Notes: generated from the letters alone by a model not told the origin. A stretch of 64,000 nucleotides of DNA from Exiguobacterium antarcticum DSM 14480 (GCF_000685865.1 NZ_JMKS01000003.1:806001-870000); one strand, 5' to 3'. Positions 53,313-61,928 are shown, numbered from the stretch's first letter. Numbers and translations are program-made.

Positions 53313-54962
53313 ATGAAGAAGAAAAAAACACTTGCACTCGTTGGTGCTCTAACAATCGTCGGATCCAGTCTTGCAGCTTGTAGCTCTACAGATGATTCGA
53401 AAGAAACGTCTGGTTCGACAGATACGAAAAAAGCGGCGGACAAACAAGTCCTCAACCTGACAAGCGGTTCTGATATCCCGGCACTTAGCCCGACCGTCGC
53501 AACAGACTCCGTTTCATTCACGGTTTTAAACAACGTCCAAGAAGGTCTGTTCCGTCTTGACGAGAAACAAGAAGCAACACCAGGTGTCGCTGAAAGTGTA
53601 GACGTCTCTGAAGATGGTCTTACATACACATTTAAATTACGTGATTCAAAATGGTCGGACGGCAGTGACGTCACGGCAAAAGACTTCGAATATGCGTGGA
53701 AACGTGTCCTTGATCCGAAGAGCGGCTCACAATATGCGTACATCATGTATGTCATCGACGGCGCGGAAGCTTACAACACAGGTAAAGGAAAACCAGCTGA
53801 CGTCGGTGTCAAGGCTGTTGACGACAAGACACTGGAAGTTAAATTGACGCAACCTGCTGAATATTTCAAAGCGTTGACGGGCTTTGGTTCATTCATGCCG
53901 CTTAAACAAGAATTCGTCGAAGAAAAAGGAAAAGACTTCGCGACGAATCCGGAAAACTTCCTCTACAACGGACCGTTCCAACTCACGGACTGGAAAACAG
54001 AAGTTGGCTGGAGCTACAAGAAAAACGATCAGTACTGGGATGCCGACACGGTTAAACTTGAAGAAGTCAACTACAAAGTCGTTAAAGAAGTCTCGACTTC
54101 AGTCAACCTCTATGAAAAAGGTGACATCGATACAGTCGGTTTGACAAGTGAGTTCGTCGATCAGTATAAAGACAGCGATGAGTTCGATACACGACTTGAC
54201 GCATCGATGTACTACATCCAAATGAACTTCAAAAACGAACTGCTCAAGAACAAAGACATCCGGAAAGCAATCGATTCAGGTTACGACAAAGAACAGATGG
54301 CAGCAGTCCTCTTAAACAACGGATCGATCCCTGCTTACTACTATGTGCCAAAAGAATTCGCTAAAGGTCCAGATGGAAAAGACTTCCGTGACGGAAACGA
54401 AGGATTCGGTTCATATGACGCGTCATCTGCAAAAGCTTCATTCGAAAAAGGCCTGAAAGATGTCGGTAAGAAAACGGTCAAGCTTGAGCTTCTTTCATAC
54501 GATGATGACAACTCGAAAAAAATCTCTGAGTACCTCAAAGGCGAGTGGGAGAAAAACCTGCCAGGTCTTGAAGTCACAATCAAACAACAACCGTTCAAGA
54601 ACAAGCTAGAGCTTGAATCAAAAGGTGAATTCGAACTTTCATTCGCTGGTTGGGGACCTGACTACCAGGATCCAATGACGTTCCTCGACATGTGGATGAC
54701 AGGTGGACCTTACAACCGTGGTGGTTACTCAAGCGATCAGTACGATTCACTCATCAAATCAGCGATGAAGGAAACGGATGCTGAGAAACGCTGGCAGTCA
54801 CTCAAAGACGCTGAGAAAGTCTTGCTTGAAGACGACCAAGCCATCTCCGTCATGTACCAACGCGGTGCTTCTCTCTTACGTAAACCTTACGTCAAAGGAA
54901 TCGTTAACCACAAAGTCGGTGCGGATACTTCGTTCAAATGGACGTACATCGAAGGGAAATAA
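53313..54962 (+). CDS. oppA: Oligopeptide ABC transporter substrate-binding lipoprotein
   Basis: This 549-residue lipoprotein binds peptides outside the membrane for an Opp permease. The signal peptide ends with lipobox SLAAC (Cys23). The family-5 signature (TPGVAESVDVSEDGLTYTFKLRDSKWSDGSDVTAKDFEYAWKRVLDP) is around residues 88-135, and GWGPDYQDPMTFLDMW is near 445. GGGAGGGAAC precedes the ATG. No permease or ATPase genes are adjacent, so it must feed a transporter encoded elsewhere. Control by CodY is suggested by its promoter. Confidence 0.93.
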   Translation: MKKKKTLALVGALTIVGSSLAACSSTDDSKETSGSTDTKKAADKQVLNLTSGSDIPALSPTVATDSVSFTVLNNVQEGLFRLDEKQEATPGVAESVDVSEDGLTYTFKLRDSKWSDGSDVTAKDFEYAWKRVLDPKSGSQYAYIMYVIDGAEAYNTGKGKPADVGVKAVDDKTLEVKLTQPAEYFKALTGFGSFMPLKQEFVEEKGKDFATNPENFLYNGPFQLTDWKTEVGWSYKKNDQYWDADTVKLEEVNYKVVKEVSTSVNLYEKGDIDTVGLTSEFVDQYKDSDEFDTRLDASMYYIQMNFKNELLKNKDIRKAIDSGYDKEQMAAVLLNNGSIPAYYYVPKEFAKGPDGKDFRDGNEGFGSYDASSAKASFEKGLKDVGKKTVKLELLSYDDDNSKKISEYLKGEWEKNLPGLEVTIKQQPFKNKLELESKGEFELSFAGWGPDYQDPMTFLDMWMTGGPYNRGGYSSDQYDSLIKSAMKETDAEKRWQSLKDAEKVLLEDDQAISVMYQRGASLLRKPYVKGIVNHKVGADTSFKWTYIEGK

Positions 54963-54972
54963 GTACCACTCC

Positions 54973-55009
54973 AGACCAGTCTCGCCCCATGCGAGTCTGG
55001 TCTTTTTTT
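54973..55009 (+). terminator. Terminator of oppA
   Basis: AGACCAG-T-CTCGC pairs with GCGAG-T-CTGGTCT and ends in a T-run. Confidence 0.85.
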
Positions 55010-55231
55010 CCATATGAGACAAATGTACTGTTTTTAGAATTAACATTAAAAATTGTTAACATTCTGTTTTCATTTGAATTGCTTCCATTTATACTTAGCT
55101 GAAGAATGATTTTCACTTTATTTACAGTATTTCACGGTAATTATTCATAATTAATGGAAATGTGCCGATATATTCTATACAGAGGACTTTTGCCTCAACT
55201 ATTACGATTGACTAGGAAGGAGGACTCACCC

Positions 55232-55882
55232 TTGAAACAACGTGTACTTACGAGTCAACAAACATGGACGGAAGAACAACTGGAAATGATCCACGCGATC
55301 CAGGCCTTAGGCGAACTGATTCAGGACCGTCCCCGTCGGACGATTTATCGTCGCTATGCCATCGAACATGGATGGCCTCAGCCGGAGACCATCATTCGCC
55401 AGTTTGGTTCTTGGCCGGAAGCATTATCTGCAGCAGGATACGAATGGCACATCGATCAGCAGCCGGAAGAACTCGAACGTGCTCCAAAATATACAAAAGA
55501 TGAGATCTTAAAATCATTCCACCGTTATGCCCAAGACGTCGGATCCACGATTACATTAAAGAAATACCAGATGTGGCGAAAATCCGTTCATCATGCACCG
55601 AGTCATTATCATATCGTGAAAATGTTCGGATCGTGGCATGATGCCTGTACGGCTGCCGGCTTAGAAGCCAGTGTCACCTATTCGAAAGCCGAACTCGCGG
55701 CTTCGCTCCGACAAGCGATTGAAGAAGTTGGTTTCTCGCTCTCTTTCGAAGCGTACCGTGAATGGGCAAAACGTAATAATAAACCTTCTACGAAAGCCTT
55801 ACTTCACCGTTACGGTTCATGGTCAGCTGCGATTCATGCCATTGAAAGTGAAATTCGAATCAGTAAACAACACGCCCAATAA
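55232..55882 (+). CDS. Protein of three homing-endonuclease-associated repeats
   Basis: This 216-residue protein consists largely of three repeats of about 55 residues, each ending in the pattern (F/Y)GSWxxAxxAxG: IIRQFGSWPEALSAAGY, IVKMFGSWHDACTAAGL and LLHRYGSWSAAIHAIE. These repeats (HNH_repeat type) normally accompany HNH homing endonucleases and are thought to bind DNA, but no HNH nuclease motif is present here. The start is TTG 55232 with GGAAGGAGGA upstream. Function unknown; a DNA-binding regulator is possible. It is flanked on the right by the IS1182 insertion. Confidence 0.75.
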   Translation: MKQRVLTSQQTWTEEQLEMIHAIQALGELIQDRPRRTIYRRYAIEHGWPQPETIIRQFGSWPEALSAAGYEWHIDQQPEELERAPKYTKDEILKSFHRYAQDVGSTITLKKYQMWRKSVHHAPSHYHIVKMFGSWHDACTAAGLEASVTYSKAELAASLRQAIEEVGFSLSFEAYREWAKRNNKPSTKALLHRYGSWSAAIHAIESEIRISKQHAQ

Positions 55883-55921
55883 TCTTGCCTTTATTTTTCA
55901 TTTTAAACACATCCCTTCATG

Positions 55922-55954
55922 AGTCTCATTCGCACCTGGAATGAGGCTTTTTTT
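55922..55954 (+). terminator. Terminator of the repeat-protein gene
   Basis: AGTCTCATTC pairs with GAATGAGGCT and is followed by TTTTTT. The stretch to 56025 has nothing I can support. Confidence 0.85.
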
Positions 55955-56025
55955 GCGCAATTCTTCTCCTCTTTTTGTTCCCTATCCTATTCAGACCACC
56001 TCGGAGCCTGTTTACAGCAAAAAAG

Positions 56026-56049
56026 AACCGTCGACATCGTCGACGGTTC
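56026..56049. repeat. 24-bp direct repeat, left copy (IS1182 target duplication)
   Basis: The 24 bases, AACCGTCGAC-ATCG-TCGACGGTTC in structure, are a near-perfect palindrome repeated in the same orientation at 57712-57735. The central ATC is identical in both copies rather than inverted, so these are direct repeats and not terminal repeats of the element. Confidence 0.8.
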
Positions 56050-56065
56050 CAGACTGAAGACAAAG

Positions 56066-56102
56066 TAGTGGTTTTTCTCTTAATCGGGAAGAACCGCTTT
56101 TT
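56066..56102 (+). terminator. Hairpin terminator near the left end of the IS1182 element
   Basis: AGTGGTTTTTC pairs along 11 positions (some G-T) with GAAGAACCGCT and is followed by TTTTTTT. It would stop host transcripts entering the transposase gene. Confidence 0.65.
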
Positions 56103-56104
56103 TT

Positions 56105-56205
56105 GTTCGCTTCGAATCGTTTTCCTGGGACAAGCATCGCGCCGCATCGCTTCGCTGCTGGGTCGCTCCTGCTTGTTTTTCCCTAGGAAGCGATTTCGAG
56201 CGAAC
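56105..56205. repeat. Long imperfect inverted repeat upstream of the IS1182 transposase
   Basis: GTTCGCT..CGAA and CCTGGG..AAGCA on the left pair with TGCTT..CCCTAGG and TTCG-AGCGAAC on the right, giving a hairpin of about 100 bases. It lies between the left end and the transposase start, and may protect against readthrough or serve transposition. Confidence 0.55.
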
Positions 56206-56272
56206 AAACGCTTTTTCTTTCACGCTTCCGGGTATACAACTAGCATAGATATTCGAAAGAGGAGGAATTCTT

Positions 56273-57766
56273 ATGATGGGAAAAAGAGGCCAACATCATC
56301 GTTCTGAGAACATCACCATCACATTGGAACAATTGGTCCCGCAGGACCATCTCGTTCGAAAAGTAGATCAGGCCATGGACTTTGAATTCATCTATCCTTT
56401 AGTAGAGAAACTGTATTGTGAAAATAACGGAAGACCCAGTATCGATCCTGTTTTATTGATTAAGATGGCGCTTCTCCAATACTTGTTTGGTATTCCATCG
56501 ATGCGTCGGACCATCAAGGAGATTGAAACGAACGTCGCATATCGGTGGTTTCTCGGAATCGGACTGGATGAGAAAGTGCCTCATTTCTCTACTTTCGGAA
56601 AAAATTACGTCCGGCGGTTTCAGGACACGGATGTGTTCGAAACCATCTTTTATCGTATCCTCTCACAAGGTGTCGAAGCTGGGTTCGTGGACCCTTCGGT
56701 CCTATTCATGGATTCCACACACATCAAGGCGAACGCAAATAAACGGAAGTTCAAGAAGAAAAAGATTGTCCGTCGCGCTATCCAACAGTATAAAGAAGAA
56801 CTCGACCTGGAAGTCAACGAGGATCGGGTACTGCATGGAAAAAAGCCCTTCGCCCCCAAGGAGAGCCGTCTTGAAACACGCGAAATCAAGGAAAGTACAA
56901 CAGATCCCGAGAGTGGTTACTACGTGAAGGGGGAACGTGAACGACTATTCGCTTATTCTTGTCATACAGCTTGTGATCGAAACGGATTCGTACTTGGATT
57001 GATCCTCACACCTGGAAATGTACATGATAGTAAAATGCTTGAACCTCTTCTTGAATCCGTCACTTATCATTTCAATCAGCCCTTCGCCGTCGTAGCCGAT
57101 TCTGCTTACAAGACAGTCCAGCTCGCACATCATCTCCTTCAACGAAACATCTTACCGGTTTTTCCTTATACACGCCCCAGAGGGGTGAAGGGAATGTTCA
57201 AAACGAAAGACTTCTATTACGACGAATACTATGACTGTTATTTGTGTCCCGACAATCAAGTTCTTCGTTATCGGACGACCAATCGAGAGGGGCATCGGGA
57301 ATACGTCTCTGACCCAACGATCTGTGCGTCATGCTCTTTTCTTTCACAGTGCACGAAGAGCCAAGAGAATAAAAAAATGATCCTACGCCATATCTGGCAG
57401 GAAGCAATGGATGAGGTGGAGCATTTGCGGCATACTTCTGTGAACCGGGCATTGTATCGAAAACGACAGGAGACCATCGAACGTGTCTTCGCAGACGCAA
57501 AAGAAAAGCATGGCATGCGTTGGGCCCGATATCGTGGTCTGAAAAAAACAACGCTACAAGCGATGCTTACTTTTAGTGCCCTGAACCTCAAAAAATTGGC
57601 GAACTGGTCATGGGATTCCGGTGGGAATCCTTGTTTTCAACATCACTTTTTACGACTACATAAGACAAACCCTCATTTCAACGTTGAAATGAGGGTTTGT
57701 CTACGATCTGAAACCGTCGACATCGTCGACGGTTCTTTTCATATCACACGTTCTTTCCATTCTTGA
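56273..57766 (+). CDS. tnp: IS1182-family transposase
   Basis: This 497-residue DDE transposase starts MMGKRGQHHRSENITITLEQLVPQDHLVRKVD, after GAGGAGG. The family's catalytic acids are in FVDPSVLFMDSTHIKANANKRK (first Asp), FAVVADSAYKT (second Asp) and RQETIERVFADAKEKHGMRWARYRG (Glu). The cysteines of TICASCSFLSQC match a zinc-binding insertion. The reading frame does not stop inside the element: the last 19 codons run through the right end and the duplicated palindrome into host DNA, overlapping the 3' end of dgc by 28 bases. The biological C-terminus is therefore uncertain. Confidence 0.9.
   Translation: MMGKRGQHHRSENITITLEQLVPQDHLVRKVDQAMDFEFIYPLVEKLYCENNGRPSIDPVLLIKMALLQYLFGIPSMRRTIKEIETNVAYRWFLGIGLDEKVPHFSTFGKNYVRRFQDTDVFETIFYRILSQGVEAGFVDPSVLFMDSTHIKANANKRKFKKKKIVRRAIQQYKEELDLEVNEDRVLHGKKPFAPKESRLETREIKESTTDPESGYYVKGERERLFAYSCHTACDRNGFVLGLILTPGNVHDSKMLEPLLESVTYHFNQPFAVVADSAYKTVQLAHHLLQRNILPVFPYTRPRGVKGMFKTKDFYYDEYYDCYLCPDNQVLRYRTTNREGHREYVSDPTICASCSFLSQCTKSQENKKMILRHIWQEAMDEVEHLRHTSVNRALYRKRQETIERVFADAKEKHGMRWARYRGLKKTTLQAMLTFSALNLKKLANWSWDSGGNPCFQHHFLRLHKTNPHFNVEMRVCLRSETVDIVDGSFHITRSFHS
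57663..57702. terminator. Perfect 40-bp palindrome at the right end of the IS1182 element
   Basis: AGACAAACCCTCATTTCAAC is followed at once by its exact complement; both arms are 20 bases with no spacer. It lies within the 3' end of the transposase frame. It would act as a strong hairpin and perhaps as a block to entering transcription. Confidence 0.65.
57712..57735. repeat. 24-bp direct repeat, right copy (dgc terminator stem)
   Basis: Identical to 56026-56049. On the reverse strand it follows the dgc stop and originally was followed by TTTTTT, now found left of the element at 56019-56024. Confidence 0.8.
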
Positions 57767-59436
57767 TACGACGCGACACGGTCCCGTCCTTGGAACTTTG
57801 CTCCGATGTACATCGCTCGGTCTGCGTTCCGGATCAGGCTCGCTAGATCACCTAACTCGTTTAATGTATCAATGCCGATACTTGCCGTAATCTTTAATTG
57901 ATTGTCTTCAATTCGAACCGGATTGGCATGTAACGTCTCGCGAATCCGTTCCGCCACGATTTGCGCGGACTCAAGATCGGTATTCGGTAACAAGACGACA
58001 AATTCTTCGCCACCGTAACGTGCCACAAGATCCGTGATACGCGTCGCCTGCATCAACAGCTTGGCGACTTCAAACAAGACGACATCACCGACTTCATGTC
58101 CATACGTATCATTGATTTGTTTAAAGTGGTCTAAATCGATCATTAACGCCGAGAACGGATATAAGTCCCGTTGACGGATCCGCCGATCGCCCCATTCTTG
58201 TAAGGCGCGGTAGTTCGGTAATTTCGTCATCGCATCGGTCCGGCTGTCCGTCAAGAGACGCTCACGTTCCTGTGCCCGTTCGACGGCCCAGGACAAGACA
58301 CGAAGAGCCCGATACAGCTCATAACCAAAATCTTTTGTGAATTCACCACTTGCTTCGGATGCTAGAAATAACGAACAGTTGATTTTTTCCGTCGCTTCCG
58401 GTTGAATGAATAAAATTGATTGGGTTTCTTCTGGGATACAATCGTATAACCGAATGTCCCATTCCTGTTGCATCCCATATAACAAGACTTCGTCTTTTTC
58501 TTCAATGATCTCTTCGATGATGATACCTTGAACGTGATCGGCCTTTAATTTCCTTCCATCCTTTAACGAATAATAAATCGGATTCCCTTCACTAAAATCA
58601 AACTTGATCCACGCAATGTCTGGACGGACAAAATGATTCAACTGCCGTAAGTAACGTTCGATGATGAACTGGGCGTCCCCGTCCTTCCAGGCTGCTTCTT
58701 TTAAGCGTTCGATTTGTTCCCAGTGTTCGATCCGGTCGCTCGCATGGACGGAACTCCCGAGTGACCGCTTGATGATGAACAACGCAAACGCCGTCATGAC
58801 AAGTCCACTGTTCCCATTGTTTTGGACCATCAATGTACTGAAGATACCAAACAATAACTCAGCCGCGATGACGACTGCTTCAAACCGGAGTAATGGTAAC
58901 ATGACATTGTTCGGGATATTTTCACCCAGTAAAAAGTGGGACAATTTATATTGGAACAATAAGACCAACCATAAAATCAAGACCATGGCGAGCAAGGGTC
59001 CAATGTTGCCGATCAATGCAAATTCTTGTCCGTGCGTACCGCCTAACGCATTGTAGGCAAGTCCCGCTGGTAAGATCAGTAATAATTCAAGTGTGACATT
59101 AAACGGGTAGTTATGTAGCATCCGTCGGCGTCCGATGGCCGTATGGACCGTTCGCAACTGATAGATCAACATCGTCAATTGTCCGACACAGATGGCCGAG
59201 AGTAATCCGTATGTCAAGAACGTAAACAGGACAAACCCAAAATGGAACGTAAAACTCATATGTCTTCGGCGGACGGGATCGATGACAAAGATGGTAGAGA
59301 GTGCAACGACAAGCGTAAATGTAAAAAAATCGATGCTGGGACTGTAATCCCTTGATTTCGCCAGTAAATCTATTCCAATGACGACAAGAAAAAATACAAC
59401 CCAGCTTCGAAGGAGATATTGTTGAAAACGACGCAC
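57739..59436 (-). CDS. Membrane diguanylate cyclase
   Basis: This 565-residue enzyme makes c-di-GMP from GTP. The N-terminal part has about seven hydrophobic segments (to about residue 230), a sensor of unknown ligand. A GAF-like linker follows (about 240-385). The GGDEF domain at about 395-560 has the active-site variant GGEEF (ARYGGEEFVVLLP) with upstream ALMIDLDHFKQINDTYGHEVGD. There is no EAL domain. The start is GTG with AAGGGG eight bases upstream; an in-frame start eight codons earlier lacks a site. Its terminator is split by the IS1182 element. Confidence 0.9.
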   Translation of the reverse strand: MRRFQQYLLRSWVVFFLVVIGIDLLAKSRDYSPSIDFFTFTLVVALSTIFVIDPVRRRHMSFTFHFGFVLFTFLTYGLLSAICVGQLTMLIYQLRTVHTAIGRRRMLHNYPFNVTLELLLILPAGLAYNALGGTHGQEFALIGNIGPLLAMVLILWLVLLFQYKLSHFLLGENIPNNVMLPLLRFEAVVIAAELLFGIFSTLMVQNNGNSGLVMTAFALFIIKRSLGSSVHASDRIEHWEQIERLKEAAWKDGDAQFIIERYLRQLNHFVRPDIAWIKFDFSEGNPIYYSLKDGRKLKADHVQGIIIEEIIEEKDEVLLYGMQQEWDIRLYDCIPEETQSILFIQPEATEKINCSLFLASEASGEFTKDFGYELYRALRVLSWAVERAQERERLLTDSRTDAMTKLPNYRALQEWGDRRIRQRDLYPFSALMIDLDHFKQINDTYGHEVGDVVLFEVAKLLMQATRITDLVARYGGEEFVVLLPNTDLESAQIVAERIRETLHANPVRIEDNQLKITASIGIDTLNELGDLASLIRNADRAMYIGAKFQGRDRVASYQEWKERVI

Positions 59437-59566
59437 GTTGACTTCCCCTTCCTCAAACACTTTTGTATATATATGGAAAACACATCTTAATTATTCATTA
59501 TTTGAGCATCGAAGTCTATTTTTAATACTCCGATTTGTTACACTATTAGACAGAGGTGATAAATCA

Positions 59567-60175
59567 GTGACTACTCATTTTACGAAAGAAGCGTTTGAGA
59601 CATTTCAGATTGATGGACTGGAGCAACGGATGGAGGCAATCCGGGAACGGATACAGCCTGTTTTTAAACAGATTGGACAAGAAGTTTTACCTGACTTGAC
59701 AGTTCATCTTGCCGAAGACATCTATGTCCATATCGCACAACACGCCCGCCGGAAAGTGAATCCACCAAATGATACATGGATGGCATTCTCACCAAATAAA
59801 CGTGGTTATAAGATGCTTCCCCATTTTCAAGTCGGCTTATTTGATGATCATCTTTTCATCTGGCTTGCCTATATCTATGAACTTCCGAACAAATCGCAGT
59901 ATGCTACTAAATTATTGCAACACCAGCACATTTTGCATACACTTCCGTCTGACTTCGTCATTTCATATGACCATATGAAAAAAGACGCGCAACGAATCGA
60001 AGAAACAAGTCTTGAACAAGGGCTTGTCCGGTTTCGTGATGTGAAGAAGGCAGAATTCTTAATCGGCCGTCATGTCCCCGCTGATCAAGTCAGTGCGATG
60101 TCATACGATGAATTAGTAAATCTGATTCGAAATACCTACGCACAACTCGTGCCGATTTATAAAAAGATTCAATAA
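59567..60175 (+). CDS. yktB: DUF1054 protein, YktB-like
   Basis: This 202-residue cytosolic protein belongs to DUF1054, conserved in Bacillales with unknown function. The FTKEAFETFQIDGLEQRMEAI start, HIAQHARRKVNPPNDTWMAF and KRGYKMLPHFQVGLFDDHLFIW are characteristic. The GTG start at 59567 has AGAGGTG upstream; earlier in-frame starts overlap the divergent dgc. The divergent spacer 59437-59566 must hold promoters for both genes. Confidence 0.88.
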   Translation: MTTHFTKEAFETFQIDGLEQRMEAIRERIQPVFKQIGQEVLPDLTVHLAEDIYVHIAQHARRKVNPPNDTWMAFSPNKRGYKMLPHFQVGLFDDHLFIWLAYIYELPNKSQYATKLLQHQHILHTLPSDFVISYDHMKKDAQRIEETSLEQGLVRFRDVKKAEFLIGRHVPADQVSAMSYDELVNLIRNTYAQLVPIYKKIQ

Positions 60176-60203
60176 AAAGGATGGCCTAAAAGGTCATCCT
60201 TTG
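60174..60203. terminator. Bidirectional terminator
   Basis: AAAGGATGGCC pairs with GGTCATCCTTT around TAAAA, between converging genes. Confidence 0.75.
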
Positions 60204-60207
60204 TTCG

Positions 60208-60717
60208 TTAGTTATATTTTACTAGAATTGACATGACTTGTGTACGGTCAGAATTTAAATTTAGATAAATGTTGACCTGTTTTGTTGAAACTGTCATCAG
60301 ATTAAAAGCTTGATCGAGCTTCGCGGTAGGATATGCTTTTTTTACTTCCTTGACAGAAACCGTTCGACTGAGCACTTTAGGATTATAGACGATTGCTGAA
60401 ACTTTTGCTTTACGATCGGGTACACCAAACGTCGAACAATAATGAATGGCTTTGTTAGGCGTGACTAATCCTTTACCACTTTGGCACCATGTCGAGTTTT
60501 TTTCGCCTTTGTACGCATTATGTACTTGCGCCAATGTCGTCTGTTCCAATTTTACTTTGTTATCCGTTGATGCTGCCTTTGAAGCACTCGTTTTGATTTG
60601 TTTCAACCAGTCGATATCTGTTGGCTTAGCCGCTTCTACGGATTCGTTATATGAAGGACCTGAGACAAGACTCATGGTAAGTGCAGCAGTTAAGATAAGA
60701 CCTAAAAATTGTTTCAT
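60208..60717 (-). CDS. Hypothetical secreted protein
   Basis: This 169-residue protein starts MKQFLGLILTAALTMSLVSG, a signal peptide; cleavage is likely near residue 29 (EAAKP). There is no lipobox. The mature part has two Cys (STWCQ, HYCST) that may form a disulfide, and a C-terminal half of alternating beta-like segments. I recognise no family. AGGGGGAG lies before the ATG. Confidence 0.75.
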   Translation of the reverse strand: MKQFLGLILTAALTMSLVSGPSYNESVEAAKPTDIDWLKQIKTSASKAASTDNKVKLEQTTLAQVHNAYKGEKNSTWCQSGKGLVTPNKAIHYCSTFGVPDRKAKVSAIVYNPKVLSRTVSVKEVKKAYPTAKLDQAFNLMTVSTKQVNIYLNLNSDRTQVMSILVKYN

Positions 60718-60811
60718 GATGTGCTCCCCCTTGAAATGCTTTGATAGATATCTCATTCCCCCATTTTCGAAATAATATTCATTTTAAATACATTTCTTTA
60801 AAAAATATTTT

Positions 60812-60849
60812 AAAAAAGTTGCTACCTGAATAGGTAACAACTTTTTTTG
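60812..60849 (-). terminator. Terminator of the pot operon
   Basis: AAAGTTGTTACCT pairs with AGGTAGCAACTTTTTT around a 4-base loop on the reverse strand, just after the potD stop. Confidence 0.85.
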
Positions 60850-60851
60850 CG

Positions 60852-61925
60852 TCATTTCTTATGCATTTTGAACTCTAAAAATAGTTCATTATAATGTGCC
60901 AACATCTCTTTACCTAAATTTTCATATACTTCAAGTGTATCGGTGACTTCTTTGTCCGGGTAAAACCGTTCATCTTCACGTACTTCACGATCAAGCAACT
61001 TCAAAGCAGCCGTGTTAGGCGTGGAATAACCAACGTAGTCAGCATTTTTTGCGGCGTTTTTCGGTTCAAGCATGAAGTTGATGAATTGGTGAGCACCGTC
61101 GATGTTTTTTGCTGTCTTCGGAATGACGATGTTATCAAACCAGACATTGGATCCTTCTTTCGGAATCACATAGTTCAAATTTTCATTTTCACTTATGATT
61201 TCATTGGCATCCCCGGACCAGACGACACCTATTCCGGCTTCTTCATTCGCGAGCAGCAACTTGATTTCATCACCGACGATCGCCTTGACGTTCGGTGTCA
61301 GTTTCATCAAGTTGGCTTTCGCCGCTTGAAGTTTGGTTTCGTCCGTCTCGTTTAACGAGTAGCCGAGACTGTTCAGACTCATCCCCATCACTTCACGTGC
61401 TCCGTCTGCGAGGAGAATCTGATTTTTTAGCGCTGGATCCCAAAGATCCTTCCAGCTCGTCGGTTTTTTTCCGCCAATCAATTTCTGATTATAGACGATT
61501 CCGACCGTTCCCCAAAAATAAGGAATCGAATAGCGGTTGCCTGGATCAAACGATAAATCTAAAAAACGGGAATCGATATTTTTTAAGTTCGGCACTTTTT
61601 CCTGATCGATCGGGACCACCAGATCTTCTTCGATCATCTTGGCAATCGCGTAATCAGACGGGACCGCGACATCATACGTCGTGCCTCCTTGCTCGATTTT
61701 CGTCAACATCGCTTCGTTTGAATCAAACGTTTGGTAGACAACTTTGATTCCCGATTCCTTCTCAAACTGATCAATCAATTCAGGATCAATGTAATCGCCC
61801 CAGTTATAGATGTTTAAGACGTTTTTACCGGAGTACCCTTGTGTTGCATTTAATCGGTTTAAGGCAAACAAGATGATGCCGGATATCAGAAAAATCGCCA
61901 CGAACAATTGAATGAGTTTTTTCAT
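60852..61925 (-). CDS. potD: Polyamine ABC transporter substrate-binding protein
   Basis: PotD binds spermidine or putrescine outside the membrane. The 357-residue protein shows the family marks VLNIYNWGDYIDPELIDQFEKESGIKV and YDVAVPSDYAIAKM, plus YFWGTVGIVYN and LLLANEEAGIGVVWSGDANE. The N-terminus (about 4-22) is hydrophobic but has no Cys lipobox, so it may remain as a membrane anchor instead of a lipid. It is the last gene of potABCD, three bases after potC. Confidence 0.93.
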   Translation of the reverse strand: MKKLIQLFVAIFLISGIILFALNRLNATQGYSGKNVLNIYNWGDYIDPELIDQFEKESGIKVVYQTFDSNEAMLTKIEQGGTTYDVAVPSDYAIAKMIEEDLVVPIDQEKVPNLKNIDSRFLDLSFDPGNRYSIPYFWGTVGIVYNQKLIGGKKPTSWKDLWDPALKNQILLADGAREVMGMSLNSLGYSLNETDETKLQAAKANLMKLTPNVKAIVGDEIKLLLANEEAGIGVVWSGDANEIISENENLNYVIPKEGSNVWFDNIVIPKTAKNIDGAHQFINFMLEPKNAAKNADYVGYSTPNTAALKLLDREVREDERFYPDKEVTDTLEVYENLGKEMLAHYNELFLEFKMHKK

Positions 61926-61928
61926 CGA

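Larger units (their letters stand above)
56050..57710 (+). mobile_element. IS1182-family insertion sequence
   Basis: The element is about 1661 bp. Its ends read inward as CAGACTGAAGACAAA (left) and CAGATCGTAGACAAA (right), 11 of 15 matching. It carries one full transposase gene and hairpins at both ends. It is flanked by a 24-bp direct duplication of a palindrome that was the terminator stem of the dgc gene. Exact ends are uncertain by one or two bases. Confidence 0.85.

Noticed and set aside
53186-53383. 65-codon frame over the oppA leader and signal peptide
   Set aside because: It lies in the leader stem-loop and overlaps oppA in another frame; there is no ribosome binding site.
55926-56307. 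Arg-rich frames on both strands spanning the left IS1182 end
   Set aside because: They cross the insertion boundary and run through hairpins, which explains the absence of stops. No domain or ribosome binding site supports them.
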